This document shows, one piece after another, positions 11,182-22,052 of a stretch of DNA of 64,000 nt. The translations under genes and the position numbers were made by a program. The stretch is from Merluccius polli (Eukaryota; Chordata; Actinopteri; Gadiformes; Merlucciidae): positions 124,001-188,000 of the forward strand of contig JAOPHQ010000588.1 of NCBI GenBank assembly GCA_030340625.1, given 5' to 3'. The notes under the pieces are model-generated. The model was not told where the DNA came from and did no database searches. It saw only the letters and a program-made list of their open reading frames with translations. How positions within the stretch are numbered: position 1 is the first letter of the stretch; each line of letters begins with the position of its first letter.

Positions 11182-12840
11182 AAATCTCAACAATTAATGA
11201 CATTACTTCAAGGATAACATAGTGGATAGCATCCACAATGTGGAGTATTTTGATTTCACACGATTCTTGAGGTTTTTCCAGGCTTAAATGCACAGAGGTC
11301 ATCCCACGAGGTTCTGCAGAAAATATTTTTTTGAGAAGACTAGACTACAACACAAACACTTACAAACACTTTATAAAAGAGGTAGGGGAACAGGATTTTC
11401 TTTGAAACAAACAAACTAAATTGCTGTTTCACAAGAATACAGTGTATCCAGAACTTTTTTTTTTACATTGAATCAATTTGTCATGTACCTTATACCTAAT
11501 CCTATTTAATCAACTGCAGAGTTTGAATGAGGGCATTGTAATGGCTTGAAATGCAGTGTAGCAGATTCAAACATTAGACAGGTGAAAATGTTTGCTCTGT
11601 ACACACACACTTCGTATCTCATTAAGCAACCAAGCCATTACAAAAGTGACAAGGTAATCGTCAACTTCAACACAAGAAGCATCTTCATTTGTGTTATCAA
11701 TTTAATCTCTGTTGGAACTTGTGTGTGTGTGTGTGTGTGTGATGTGTGAGTGTATAAGAATGTAGAATTTGCTTGCGGAACTGTGTAGGTATTACACGAT
11801 TATTTAGTTTGATCCACAGCTATAGGGCTTGACAGGTAGGCTACTACTAAATTCTTTTGCAGAGAAATGGAAAAATACAGTAGAAAACTTGTCCTACTGA
11901 ATTTAGGGAGAGAGGACTGGGTTAAAGGAAATGGGCCTAATTTCTGTCAAAGATTAAGAATATGAATTCATTAAAAAAGGTTGTCAATATCACAGTAACA
12001 ATCTTGTAATGGACACTATAAAGAATCAATGTGCAGAAAATGGCCCTTTGGGGTTTGTTGGATTAGTGGAGGGAGGGGTGTGTAGGGGAGGGGGCAGAGC
12101 TACAGGACAAGGATAGAAGAACTGCTGACCACAGCTGGGTCTATGTAGGTACAGTCAAACAGAGGTTTTGAGGAGAGGCAAGTGTATCTGTGTAAAGTTA
12201 AGAAAACAAAATAAAAAAAGGAAAGGAATGAAAAAATAGGAATATCAAGGCCTCTGAAACACATGTCACACGCTAAAGGTGACTCTATGTTTGTGCACAC
12301 GCATGGCGTGGCAAACATAGGGACAAACCTTGGTTCTCCTGGCCTCCAGTAGCTGACGTGGACAGGAGGAATGGAAACAAACAAACAAAAAAGGATGGTG
12401 AAGCACAGTGTCAAAGAGTAGGAGGCAACAGAGAGCCCAACCCCCCCTCCAATCCCTCCTCGTCCTCTGGTCTAGTCGCCCGTGTTCATCACGTCCCAGT
12501 CCTCCTAATCAATAATCAATATGGCTTGGTCACACACACACACCCTTTCAACAACACTTCTTGATCAATAGGACCTTTCTGGAAAGAGGAAAATGTGTCA
12601 CCATTTGTTTTGTATTAAATATGTTTCTCATATCATCCGTTAATGGTCAGATCAGAAATAGTATTGTGACTGAAAGAGATATGTAAATGGTAAGGTAGAA
12701 TTAGCTTAATTAGCTTATTGGTGTTGTTTCTTAGGTTTCTTATATTATATAATTATGTTGTTCAGGCTTATTGTGTAACCATTGCATTTGCTCGGAGCAT
12801 GTACTCTTCCACCCAGCAGGGGGCAGTGTTTATCTATCCA
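11182..12840. other. Intron sequence without recognised element
   Basis: Holds a short (GT)n run at about 11720-11742 and otherwise unremarkable AT-rich DNA. No conserved ORF, no transposon termini found. Confidence 0.45.
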
Positions 12841-12844
12841 AGAG

Positions 12845-13775
12845 AAAAGGTTGGTTCTACCAGAGCCCGTCTACGGAGAGCCTGTCCACTCCCTATTAAG
12901 TCCCATTGTACCGAATTTTCGTTGCAGTTCCACCAGAGCTCCACTGGGGGCGATCGCCCATGAGTGCAGAATGAATGGGAGCAGATGGAGCTAGACGGCT
13001 AAATTTGTCTCTTTCACCTGATTCTCATTGAGAAATCTCAGATTTGATTGTAGTTTTTACAAGTTCAACATGGGTTATAGATCGAAAGTTGAATGAACGA
13101 GTACTTATGTCCTTTCGATTTCTTACAGGACGAGTTGTTGTTGCCCATAACACGCTAGCATTCTGCTAATTAACGCTGATTGGTCAGTGAAGGACTGATT
13201 ACGACCAGAGATCCTGCTTGATGGCATCTTGGCATCCGAAGCGGGACCAGAATGTTAAGGTGGACTTTTTCGCCCAAGTTCTTTTTTTTTAACACAGCAA
13301 CTTTTTTTGGTTGCTGGCACTTTTATCTGCGTATCGTTATGTATGTACTGTGAAATTTACATGGGAAAGCCTAACCTGTGTCCGCTGTGTTGTCGATGCC
13401 TTGAGGGAAAGGGAGAGGCTTGCCGTAAAGCCGTATCAATGGTCGTAAGATGTGTATGACGTCATTGACATTTTAAAAGACTTTTTTAAAGCAAATAAGT
13501 GACTCTAAAAAATCTAACACCCAGCAATGTGTAATTTCTTTGCATCCCCTTTCGAAAGCAACATTCAAATTACTAGACAAAAAATTATATCCTGAGAAAA
13601 GTGGAGTTTGAGGGGTATAGCTCCATAGACCGCCATTCATTCTGCACTCGTCCTGTGAGTGCCCTCACATGGAACCAGAGGGTAACTGCAACAGTTCAGA
13701 ACCCGGAAGTAAACCGAGAGTGGAACTTCTCTCCTTATTAGACATTCTCTGGTTCTACTGAACTGCGCCAGTACT
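12845..13775. mobile_element. Element with long imperfect inverted ends, about 930 bp
   Basis: The left part (12851-13000) and the right part (13620-13775) are inverted relatives. The word GTGCAGAATGAATGG at about 12964 recurs as its complement near 13631, and CTACCAGAG, GTTGCAGTTCC and ACCAGAG recur in complementary order. The middle has no coding capacity. Family not recognised; a foldback or MITE-like element is the simplest reading. Confidence 0.55.
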
Positions 13776-13828
13776 CTTTACTTACTTTTTACTACTCACC
13801 ACTCTGTGCATGTTGCCTTATGTAAGAC

Positions 13829-14178
13829 CAGGGGCATAGCCAAGAATATAGGGCCCCATGAAATGAAATCTGTATGGGCCCTCAGATAAAAAAAAGTTAT
13901 ATTGGGGGACAAACAGCCCACAGCTCGCACTGCTACTATACTGGCTGACAGCATATTTTAAAAAGATTGCAAATTGATATAACATTGAAGTGTACATTTA
14001 ACTCCATATCTTCAAAACAATGACTCTATTATGACCCAAATTATAATTATAATTAAATCTATACAGAAATTGAAACATAGGCTGATGGCTGATATCAGGG
14101 AAAATATGTGAACAAATATAGGCAACCTTCCACATTTTCATTTAAACTTGAACTTGAAGATTTATTTGCCAAAAGACA
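13829..14178. mobile_element. Probable hAT left-end fragment
   Basis: Begins CAGGGGCATAGCCAAG followed by a GGGCCCC word, a pattern typical of one fish hAT group. No right end was found before the retroviral sequence. About 300 bp of AT-rich DNA follows. Confidence 0.35.
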
Positions 14179-14333
14179 ATGATGAATATGTCAGTAACTA
14201 TAAGCTGCGGACAACTCGACTGGAGACACCCTCAGCCTGGCAGCTACTTACTGAACGAGATCAACCGTTCTCTCGAACTGGGATGTATGAGTGAACGAGA
14301 AGCGATTGAATCGGACTCAAGTCGAGACAGTGA

Positions 14334-14930
14334 AGGTATGGTTATAGTTTATATCTATCATATGACCAATAATTGTGGGTTGCACTGGCCTCTGTGCCTG
14401 TCTGCAGACGAAGGACTGAGTCATGAGCTATGAGCAGAGGCATGTAAGCATGGGGGCAGCTCCTCAGGATCGGAATGAGTGCATTGTTGGTTACATGTGT
14501 GGAGTAGATAGTGAGGTCAGATGATGGCGAAAAACAGGCAGGATTGTCGCTGTACGTGTAAAGAATCTTTTAGAGAATACCGGCGACAGTCTGCGCTGGG
14601 GCCAGACACCACAAGGATGAGAAGGGAAGACGGCAACAGCCGGAGGAGAAGGAGAAGACAGCCCTTTATGACGTTTTCACTGTTTGTGTATATAACATCC
14701 TGGGTCAGGGATAGATGGTGTGCAGACTTTGTGAACTGACACACACACTTTGTTGTTCTGTCAGGGAAACATAGTTGGGCCCAGATATCTGTAAAACTCT
14801 GCACATTCTACTGGTGTTAACAATAAAACTGATTATTTCTTAAAGCTAAACAACTTCTTCTATCGCTTCATTAAAAGAACACGCGTGAGTAAGGGTTTAA
14901 TTTTTTAGTTTGAAACTGCTTCTCACAACA
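14334..14930 (+). repeat. ERV 5' LTR, truncated at its left end
   Basis: Shares with the 3' LTR the block beginning GTATGGTTATAG/ATATGGTTATAG and ending TCTCACAACA. A TATA box TATATAA lies at 14689-14695 and a polyadenylation signal AATAAA at 14822-14827. Relative to the 3' LTR it has extra short segments (for example around 14448-14475 and 14529-14542) and lacks about 230 bp of U3. Upstream of 14334 the sequence is unrelated to the 3' LTR. Confidence 0.85.
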
Positions 14931-14932
14931 AT

Positions 14933-14950
14933 TGGTGACCCCGATGTGAT
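14933..14950 (+). other. ERV primer-binding site, tRNA-Trp type
   Basis: TGGTGACCCCGATGTGAT begins two bases after the LTR end ACAACA. From memory of vertebrate tRNA-Trp (3' end ...CGTCGGGGTCA plus CCA), the complement matches 17 of 18 positions. tRNA-Trp is the primer of avian alpharetroviruses, less usual for gamma-like elements. Confidence 0.75.
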
Positions 14951-15003
14951 GAAGACGAAGAAGTGACACAGCGGACGAGAGGACTGAGTGACAGCAGAAC
15001 TAC

Positions 15004-18000
15004 GTGGATCCACATAAGAAAAAAGGTAAGCAGAAGCCTGTTATAACAAAATTGTGTTTGTTTGCAGGACCAGAAGGGATAGCGGCTGTAGTTGAACTAA
15101 ATGATGAGTTGCTCCAGTATTATGAGATGGCAAAAGAGGCCGTTCCTCATATTACCCTTGCAGTACATTCGGACCATCAGGCAAAGGAATTGGGCCCCAT
15201 GACTAAGAGACTGTTAAAAGGCTCTGATTGGGAGCCGACTCAAATTCCCAATGTGTCATATTCGGCCTCGGAAAAAGCGTATAAGATCACTCAAGTTACA
15301 CATGACACTGTGCTACTAGAGCACAGACAGATTGAGAGATTTCATGGCAGGGAAAAATTTGACCACCCTGATACAGAGGGAATGTTGAAAACCCTGCCTG
15401 AATCATTGTGGTCACTAGGACCGAGAGACGTAGGATTTTGCTCCACTATTCCCCCTGTTTCTTTTGACCTTCTTGACGCACAAACACCTATCTGGCAGAA
15501 ACAGTATCCACATAAACCAGCAGCAGAGGCAGGAATTGCAGACACAATCAGTGGCCTCCTAGAGGCAGGAGTACTAGTGGACAACTCTAGCGACTGGAAC
15601 ACTCCTATTTTACCAGTAGAAAAACAACACCGCATTAATGGCATCATCACAACGCCCACTCTTTCAGTCCCAAATCCATACACAGCACTTTCAGTGATAA
15701 CTCCGGAACATAAGTGGTTTACATGTATTGATTTGGCCAACGCTTTTTTCTGTCTTCCACTCGATCCTAAGCTGAGGCACATTTTTTCATTCACATACCG
15801 GGGACGTCAGCTAACTTACAGCAGGTTGCCACAAGGCTTTGTGTTGTCCCCAGGTATTTTCAATCAGGTATTGAAGGATTTGCTCACAGGAGTGTGCTTG
15901 CCAAACGGTGCTGTCCTAGATCAATATGTGGATGATATATTGATTGCCTCACCAATGCCAGTTGATTGCCTGGCTGCCACCGAAGCAGTGTTACAAAGAT
16001 TGTTCCAAGTAGGCTTTAAAGTGTCGAAAAAGAAGCTGCAGTGTTGCAGACAAGTGGTCTCCTTTTTGGGGCGCGTTATCTCACACAAAGGGACAGGCGT
16101 GTCACCAGCACATAAGGATTCCATTTTACACCATCCCAAGCCAGACACAGTAAAAGAGATGCTCTCGTTTTTAGGCATGACAGGATACAGCCGTCATTTT
16201 GTACCTAACTATGTAGAACTAACAGCCCCATTGCGCACCATGGTAAATGAAGTAGGTATGAGAAACCTGTCAGCCACACTACAGTGGGGTTTGACAGAAG
16301 AACAGAGCTTCATTACTTTGAAACAAAACCTGTCGAGCGCTATTGCATTGGCGGTACCGGACTACACTATGCCATTCTTTTTGGATGTTTCTGAAAAACC
16401 CAACTCAGTGAGTGGGGTGCTTTTTCAGAAAAAAGGGGGTGGGAGACAGGTACTGACATATGCAAGCGTGACACTAGATGCAACAGAGAACAGACACCCA
16501 CCATGCACCAGACATGCAGCAGGAGTTGTGAAACTTTTGAATAAAACAGCACATATCGTAATGGGACACGCGTTAACAGTACTGACCACACATAGTGTAG
16601 TTGCGTTTGTAAACTCACAAGCATTCACCATGACTTCACTACGGCAGACAAGACTCGAAAAAATCTTAACGGCACCACACATAACGTTCACCCACGAGGG
16701 AATCAACATGGCAGAAAATATGGGGGAAGGGGAACCACATTTATGTGAAGAAAGAGTACAGACAGATGTGAAGGTGAGAGTAGATCTCCAAAGCCAGCCA
16801 CTACAAGAAGCAGAGGAAACATTGTTCACGGACGGATGTTGTTTCAGACACCCCACAGAAGGCTTGAAGGCAGCATGGGCAGTGGTGAGAAGAAGAGCAG
16901 ATGGTTTTGAGACAATAACAGCAGAGAGAGTGACAGGGAAAGAGTCAGCTCAGCTAGCAGAACTACAGGCAATGATAGCAGCACTAGAGTGGGCTGAGGG
17001 AAAGAGTGTAAATATCTATACAGATTCTGCATACATCGTAGGAGCCATTCAGGTTGAGCTAAGTCAGTGGATCAGATCAAATTTCCTCACCACATCTAAA
17101 ACACCCATCAAACACGAAAAAGACATAAGAAAACTTGCAGAAGCGCTAATGAAGCCCAGACAAGTAGCAGTAATTAAGTGCAAAGGACATGACAAGACTG
17201 AGACACTGACTGCTAGAGGAAATGACGCTGCAGACCAGGCGGCTAAACTGAAAGCCGGCTATGAGACACAGTACATGATGGTACAGGCGAACAAGACAGT
17301 GCATGACATATTGCCCCCTTGTGACGAAGACATGCTAAGGAAAGGGCAGGAGAAAGCCTCAGCTCAGGATAAGAGTGTATGGGTGGGCAGGGGAGCAGTA
17401 CAGACTGAAGGACTATGGAGGGGACCGGAGGGAAGGCCAGTCCTCCCTCCAGGACTGACACAAATGATGCTCCAGGAAGCACATGGACCGACACATAGTG
17501 GCAGTAGACAAATGACACATCAGTTGATTCACTGGTGGCATCCATTTTTACCCGCAATGATTGAGAACCATATCAAAGAATGCAGCATTTGTAATGTGTA
17601 CAATATAAGACCCACAGTAAAACCACACCAAGGGAAATTTCCTCTGCCTGCCTTACCAGGTCAAGAGATCATAATTGACTACACAGACATGATACATCGT
17701 GTCAAGGGGTACAGATACCTCTTGGTGGCCGTGGATGCATACACTGGCTGGCCAGAGGCTGTACCTGCAAAAAAGGAAAATGCAGAAACTGTGGCTAAAT
17801 TCTTGATTAATCATTACATCCCTAATCATGGTTTCTCAAGGAGAATAAGGTCTGACAATGGCACACATTTCAAAAACAAACACCTGCAAGAGGTGGAAGC
17901 TAAGCTAGGCTTGAAACATACTTTTGGTACAGTCTACCATCCTCAGTCTCAAGGCAAAGTCGAAAGGATGAACCAGACACTGAAGGGAAAGATTGGTAAA

Positions 18001-18483
18001 ATATGTGCACACAGTAAACTCAGCTGGCTAAAAGCCCTTCCGCTAGCCTTAATGTCAACAAGGAGTTCAGTACACTCTGCTACAGGGTTCACACCATATG
18101 AGCTTGTCTGTGGTCAGCAGTTCCCAGGACCCGGAGCTAGGGGGGTAACAGACCCACCCACTCCATTCCTGACCTACAAGCCATACTATGATCAACTAAC
18201 GGCACTAGTTGCAGCATTTTCCAAACAGGTGGCAGTAATCCAAGGAGGTGCAGAGCAGGCACCGGCCCCGAAAGACACCGAGTGGGTGTTGCTAAAGGTC
18301 ATCAAGAGGAAGTGGTCAGAGCCAAGGTGGACAGGACCATACCGGGTGACAGAGAGAACCTCACACGCCGTCCGGCTGGACGGCAAAGGTGAAACCTGGT
18401 ATCATTGGTCACTATGCGGAGCATCTGACCCACCGGCAAGGACCCGGGGAGACATAAGAGGGAGGGTAAGAGAGCAGCCTTAG
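15004..18483 (+). CDS. pol: ERV Pol: reverse transcriptase, RNase H, integrase (no protease)
   Basis: An uninterrupted frame of 1,159 codons. The first codon is GTG in the leader, so an authentic start is not claimed. Residues about 20-120 are the linker that precedes RT in fish ERVs; no protease DSG/DTG motif is seen, so gag and protease have been deleted and the leader is fused to pol. RT carries LPQGF and the catalytic YVDD (residue 308). RNase H has a TDG aspartate (about 609) and the later YTDSAYIV block. Integrase has the HHCC zinc-binding module (about 830-880) and the DDE core with DYTDM, RSDNGTHF and a glutamate in GKVERMN. The frame is open through the integrase C-terminus. With LTRs about 3% apart, the retention of so long a frame is notable. 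Confidence 0.9.
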   Translation: MDPHKKKGKQKPVITKLCLFAGPEGIAAVVELNDELLQYYEMAKEAVPHITLAVHSDHQAKELGPMTKRLLKGSDWEPTQIPNVSYSASEKAYKITQVTHDTVLLEHRQIERFHGREKFDHPDTEGMLKTLPESLWSLGPRDVGFCSTIPPVSFDLLDAQTPIWQKQYPHKPAAEAGIADTISGLLEAGVLVDNSSDWNTPILPVEKQHRINGIITTPTLSVPNPYTALSVITPEHKWFTCIDLANAFFCLPLDPKLRHIFSFTYRGRQLTYSRLPQGFVLSPGIFNQVLKDLLTGVCLPNGAVLDQYVDDILIASPMPVDCLAATEAVLQRLFQVGFKVSKKKLQCCRQVVSFLGRVISHKGTGVSPAHKDSILHHPKPDTVKEMLSFLGMTGYSRHFVPNYVELTAPLRTMVNEVGMRNLSATLQWGLTEEQSFITLKQNLSSAIALAVPDYTMPFFLDVSEKPNSVSGVLFQKKGGGRQVLTYASVTLDATENRHPPCTRHAAGVVKLLNKTAHIVMGHALTVLTTHSVVAFVNSQAFTMTSLRQTRLEKILTAPHITFTHEGINMAENMGEGEPHLCEERVQTDVKVRVDLQSQPLQEAEETLFTDGCCFRHPTEGLKAAWAVVRRRADGFETITAERVTGKESAQLAELQAMIAALEWAEGKSVNIYTDSAYIVGAIQVELSQWIRSNFLTTSKTPIKHEKDIRKLAEALMKPRQVAVIKCKGHDKTETLTARGNDAADQAAKLKAGYETQYMMVQANKTVHDILPPCDEDMLRKGQEKASAQDKSVWVGRGAVQTEGLWRGPEGRPVLPPGLTQMMLQEAHGPTHSGSRQMTHQLIHWWHPFLPAMIENHIKECSICNVYNIRPTVKPHQGKFPLPALPGQEIIIDYTDMIHRVKGYRYLLVAVDAYTGWPEAVPAKKENAETVAKFLINHYIPNHGFSRRIRSDNGTHFKNKHLQEVEAKLGLKHTFGTVYHPQSQGKVERMNQTLKGKIGKICAHSKLSWLKALPLALMSTRSSVHSATGFTPYELVCGQQFPGPGARGVTDPPTPFLTYKPYYDQLTALVAAFSKQVAVIQGGAEQAPAPKDTEWVLLKVIKRKWSEPRWTGPYRVTERTSHAVRLDGKGETWYHWSLCGASDPPARTRGDIRGRVREQP
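15026..15031 (+). promoter_or_regulatory. Candidate major splice donor of the ERV leader
   Basis: AAAAAAG followed by GTAAGC, 75 nt after the primer-binding site, fits the position of a retroviral donor used for env mRNA. The pol frame runs straight through it because gag is missing. A candidate acceptor upstream of env is the pyrimidine-rich TTTATCTTGGTAG near 18697. Inference only. Confidence 0.35.
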
Positions 18484-18513
18484 ACTGACAGGAGAAAGAA
18501 GAGTGGGACATTC

Positions 18514-18556
18514 GACTCTACACTCGTGTGTTGGTACAACACACGAGTGTAGAGTC
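18514..18556 (+). other. Perfect 20-bp hairpin between pol and env
   Basis: GACTCTACACTCGTGTGTTG pairs perfectly with its complement ending at 18556; the loop is 3 nt (GTA). It starts 31 nt after the pol stop and about 160 nt before the env ATG. It could be an RNA structure at the splice-acceptor or env leader region, or a fold-back mutation scar. Confidence 0.9.
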
Positions 18557-18718
18557 AAAGGAAATAGGGCATACAAGTACTTACGTTGGGGGTGTTACCA
18601 CCCAGCTACAGGGATAGAAAAGGACTCCACTAAAGAAAGTTGCCATTTAGCGTATTTACAGTTACATTTTTCGTATATAATCATTTTATCTTGGTAGTAT
18701 TATAATCATAAAATAATT

Positions 18719-20851
18719 ATGTGCCGCCCAGAAAACAAGATGGGGTGGCTTGGTGTAGTTGTATGTTTTGCTTTGATTGTTATAGCCCCTGCAGTTGTGT
18801 GGAAACAATTCCATGACAGAGGATCTGCCACGACCAGAGCTTCCAGGGATGCTGACATGGTGGGAACAGGTCCAGTAAGCCACACACACACGCATGCGGA
18901 CTCTAGGGGGCACTCACCCACCGCCTCACACCTGAACCCATCCAGACGCTCACTGCCGACTCAATATAGTAAACATAAGGATCCAAATTTGTTGACGTAT
19001 GGAGGCATTGAATTAAATTATACCCTAGGCTCAACTACCACGTACCAATTTGACCTTTGTAATGTGATTAACTGTGGGCAGAGTGGAGAATTGTGGCAGG
19101 GTTATGATCTTTATATATGTGGGTTCCCTTGGGGTTACCCCACAGTGAATCCGTGGTGTGGCTCCTGGGGGGATGTAATTGCATCATCATCACCTAACTG
19201 GCAACCCACAGGGTACTGGTATAATGCTATTGATCTCTCCGCGAAAGTCAAATTCTGGAGGAGGTCACCTGTGGGAGGGAGGAACCCAGTTCAATTATCC
19301 CTATTGGGTCTTTCAAGAAACCCCTGGGGGAATGACACAAAAAGTGTGTATTTTATAATAGGAGTAGATCACTCTGGGGCAGACACAATGGCAGTAGTTA
19401 AAGTGAATTTTTTACCAGCCACCTCCATGGACAGTTTGGTGTCAACAAACAGTCCTAATATAACCATGGTAACGCTAAATGACCAAGGAGCCATAGACAC
19501 TAGAATTAGGACCCCATTATCACCAACAGAATCAATTGCTGTGGCCACAGGGTACGTGGATAAGAATATGTGGTTGGGATGGCTGACGGCTACTGCGGCC
19601 TCCTTTGGAATGACTAATTGTATTGCATGTTCCGCAGGGAGACCTACGTTAATTACTGTACCAGCTCCGCTTCATTTTGACACAGACCCGGTAGGTTTCC
19701 AGTGTATGATGTCACTAACTATGGGAATGGAACTTGCAAACTGTACGACTCTTGCCAAAGTGTTTCCAGTGGCAAAAAATAATACCAAACCCCCAGTCTT
19801 CACCCCGGAGAGAGGGAATTATACCTGTTTTACACGCAACTCAGGAAAAGACATAGGCCACATTGATCCCTTATGGTGCCAACAGACAATCGACCTGACG
19901 TCCTGGACCAATGCCACCCGCATGGTTTGGACTAGGGGAGACCTCTTTTGGTATTGTGGTAAGATGACCTTAAGACCCCGATTACCTATTGATTGGACGG
20001 GTACCTGTGCGTTGGTTAGACTGGCCTTACCTATTATATTGCTCAGGGTACCAGAAAACAGCATCACCAATAACAGATTGCTACAAATCACCCCTCTGAC
20101 CCGACAGTGACATTCTACTGTTTCTGATTCATTCGATTTTTCCTCTGAAAACTATATTGATGCTATAGGAGTCCCTAGGGGGGTGCCAGACCGTTACAAA
20201 TTAGCCAATCCGATAGCTTCAGGATTTGAGAACCTCCCCGTAATCTCTGCACTGTTCCCAATTACCCTGAATAAAAATGTTGATCGCATTCATTACATTC
20301 ATTATAATGTGCAGCGCTTGTCTAATGCCACTAGGGACGCTGTAACAGGCCTCTCTGAGCAACTGGCCTCCACTTCCCTGATGGCAATCCAGAATAGAAT
20401 GGCTCTTCACATGTTGCTGGCGGAAAAAGGAGGAGTCTGCCGTATGTTTGGAGAACAATGTTGTACATTCATAGCTAATAACACGGCCCCTGATGGTTCC
20501 GTGACACAGGCTCTGTCTAATTTGAAAACACTCTCCTCAGCGATGGCAGATCACTCAGGAGTTTCTAATCAATTTTTGGATGGGCTGAGCAGCTGGTTTG
20601 GTGAATGGAAGGGTGCTCTGGTCTCTGGGTTTGTGTCACTGGTTGGTATGTGTTGTGTGATGGTTCTGGTTGGTTGTTGTTGTGTTCCCTGTGTCAGATC
20701 TCTGTGTAGCCGCATTATTATTACTGCCATAGAGAAGACAGACCATCCTCCCCCATACCAAATGACAGCCCTAGCTGGTGAGCCAGCAGAATTGACACGG
20801 TCCCAGTGTTACACACTGGCAGTAGAAATGGTTGATGAAATTTCTGGGTAA
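18719..20851 (+). pseudogene. env: ERV envelope gene with one in-frame stop
   Basis: The ATG at 18719 is followed by a hydrophobic signal-peptide-like segment (from about residue 8). The surface-subunit part has many cysteines and N-X-S/T sites and runs to a TGA at 20108-20110. The same frame stays open beyond that stop to 20851. This downstream part has the transmembrane-subunit layout: a heptad region, an immunosuppressive-like segment followed by a CX6CC motif (about 20440-20465), a membrane anchor rich in glycine, valine and cysteine (about 20615-20700) and a short tail. No clear basic furin cleavage site is seen near the stop. Subunits would not be made as one precursor, so I call it broken. 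CX6CC indicates the gamma-type envelope class. Confidence 0.85.
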
Positions 20852-20978
20852 CGTGTGAGTGGTTCAATAAGGAGATCTAGAGGAAAGAGGGGGGCGATAA
20901 AGAGTGGTGCAGGGGCTTACCTTATAATAATAATGATAATAATAATAAATAATGACAGACAGAGGAGTATCACAGTGG

Positions 20979-20998
20979 GGGGGGGGGGGGGGGGGGGA
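20979..20998 (+). repeat. Poly-G run downstream of env
   Basis: About 19 consecutive G, preceded by an (ATA)n-like stretch at 20924-20952. Length may be unreliable in assembly. Confidence 0.9.
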
Positions 20999-21288
20999 AT
21001 TGAGACAGCACAGATAGAATGGGAATATATTGGGGACCAACGTGGCAGGGGAAAGACAGAGTTCCAGAGCCAGAGGAAGAACCACCGAGGGGGGTGGAGC
21101 CAGGTGACCAGTTGTACCGGAGGTGATCAGGGAAACTGGAACGAGCCCAGGGGAGAAGGAGCTGGGAGCAGGTGTACCCAGCACAGACCAACCATCCCAG
21201 GCACAGACCCAGCCCAGCCAGGAGCAGCAGCCTCATGACAAGCGGAGGCTGCGACAACAACCATCCAGATGGAAGGTTGGACCCACCT

Positions 21289-21478
21289 GGGTCTAACCCG
21301 GTCCTGAGGAGGCTCACATGTGATCGTGCTAGTAACCTCTCCATGTGAGCCGGACCCCGGATCCACGTCTTTGGAGGAGTGCTGGGTCGAACCCGGTCTT
21401 GAGGAGGCTCACATGTGATCGTGCTAGTAACCTCTCCATGTGAGCCTGACCCCGAACCTACGGCTTTGGAAGAGTGCA
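21289..21478 (+). repeat. Duplicated 95-bp hairpin unit between env and the 3' LTR
   Basis: Two direct repeats with a 95-bp period (21289-21383 and 21384-21478), about 90% alike by eye. Each carries GGCTCACATG pairing with CATGTGAGCC across a 21-nt loop (21311-21320 with 21342-21351; 21406-21415 with 21437-21446). The position matches that of constitutive RNA transport elements or the direct repeats of some simple retroviruses. The function is inferred from position and fold only. Confidence 0.85.
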
Positions 21479-21630
21479 GGGCCTGAAGATGGCGACGATG
21501 AACAGAAACAACAATGAATGCCCAAAACCCCCCACATGTTTGCAGCCCACCAATACATGAAGATCATTCCAATCATTCGAAATACATCCATGCCCGGAAG
21601 GATTGAGAAAAAAAAAAAAGGGTTTAAATT

Positions 21631-21905
21631 GATTTATATTGTGTGATGTTAGATTCATATTGTGTGATGTTAGATTTATATTGTGTGATGTTAGATTTAT
21701 AGTGTGTGGTGTTTGATTTATAGTGTGTGATTTTCTGATTTAGACTGAGTGAATTTTAATTTGATATGCATGAATTAAAGGGTTCAACACTTAGAAAGTA
21801 TTTCACATTTGGTAATCTTTTTATCCTAACATACCTACAGGTTGAGAGCCCTGACGAGCTACAGGTTGAGAGCCCTGACAAACTTAACAGGTTGAAAGCC
21901 CTGAT
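21631..21905 (+). repeat. Two short tandem arrays in the ERV 3' region
   Basis: 'atattgtgtgatgttagatt' units repeat four to five times at 21631-21745 (later ones degenerate), and 'acaggttgagagccctga' repeats three times at 21837-21903. No ORF. Their role is unknown. Confidence 0.85.
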
Positions 21906-22040
21906 TAAGAAATGTTTTTTCTGATAACCAAATGTGATGCTGAAGGTTCATCTAGCGGTCCGGCAAGTAGTCTCATTTGATTCTCCAGGGAGGGGGTAAA
22001 GTATACTAAATTGGTAGTTTTTTGGGACTTTGGAAGTCCC

Positions 22041-22050
22041 AAAGGGGGGA
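22041..22050 (+). other. ERV polypurine tract with an adjoining hairpin
   Basis: AAAGGGGGGA is the only strong polypurine tract before the 3' LTR. It is preceded by, and overlaps with, a 10-bp hairpin: TTTGGGACTT (22021-22030) pairs with AAGTCCCAAA (22034-22043). Confidence 0.65.
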
Positions 22051-22052
22051 TA

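Noticed and set aside
10365..11302. Several long ORFs on both strands across the CA-rich region
   Set aside because: Only 10512-10946 on the minus strand is conserved and bounded by splice sites; the rest is dinucleotide repeat read in open frames.
14179..14433. An 84-codon ORF overlapping the 5' LTR
   Set aside because: The second half is LTR sequence. The first part ends at a donor-like AAG|GTATGG, but no partner exon or similarity was found, so I do not call a gene.
20855..21366. ORFs downstream of env as an accessory viral gene
   Set aside because: They run through a poly-G tract and duplicated hairpins, have no recognisable domain, and overlapping frames on both strands are equally open.
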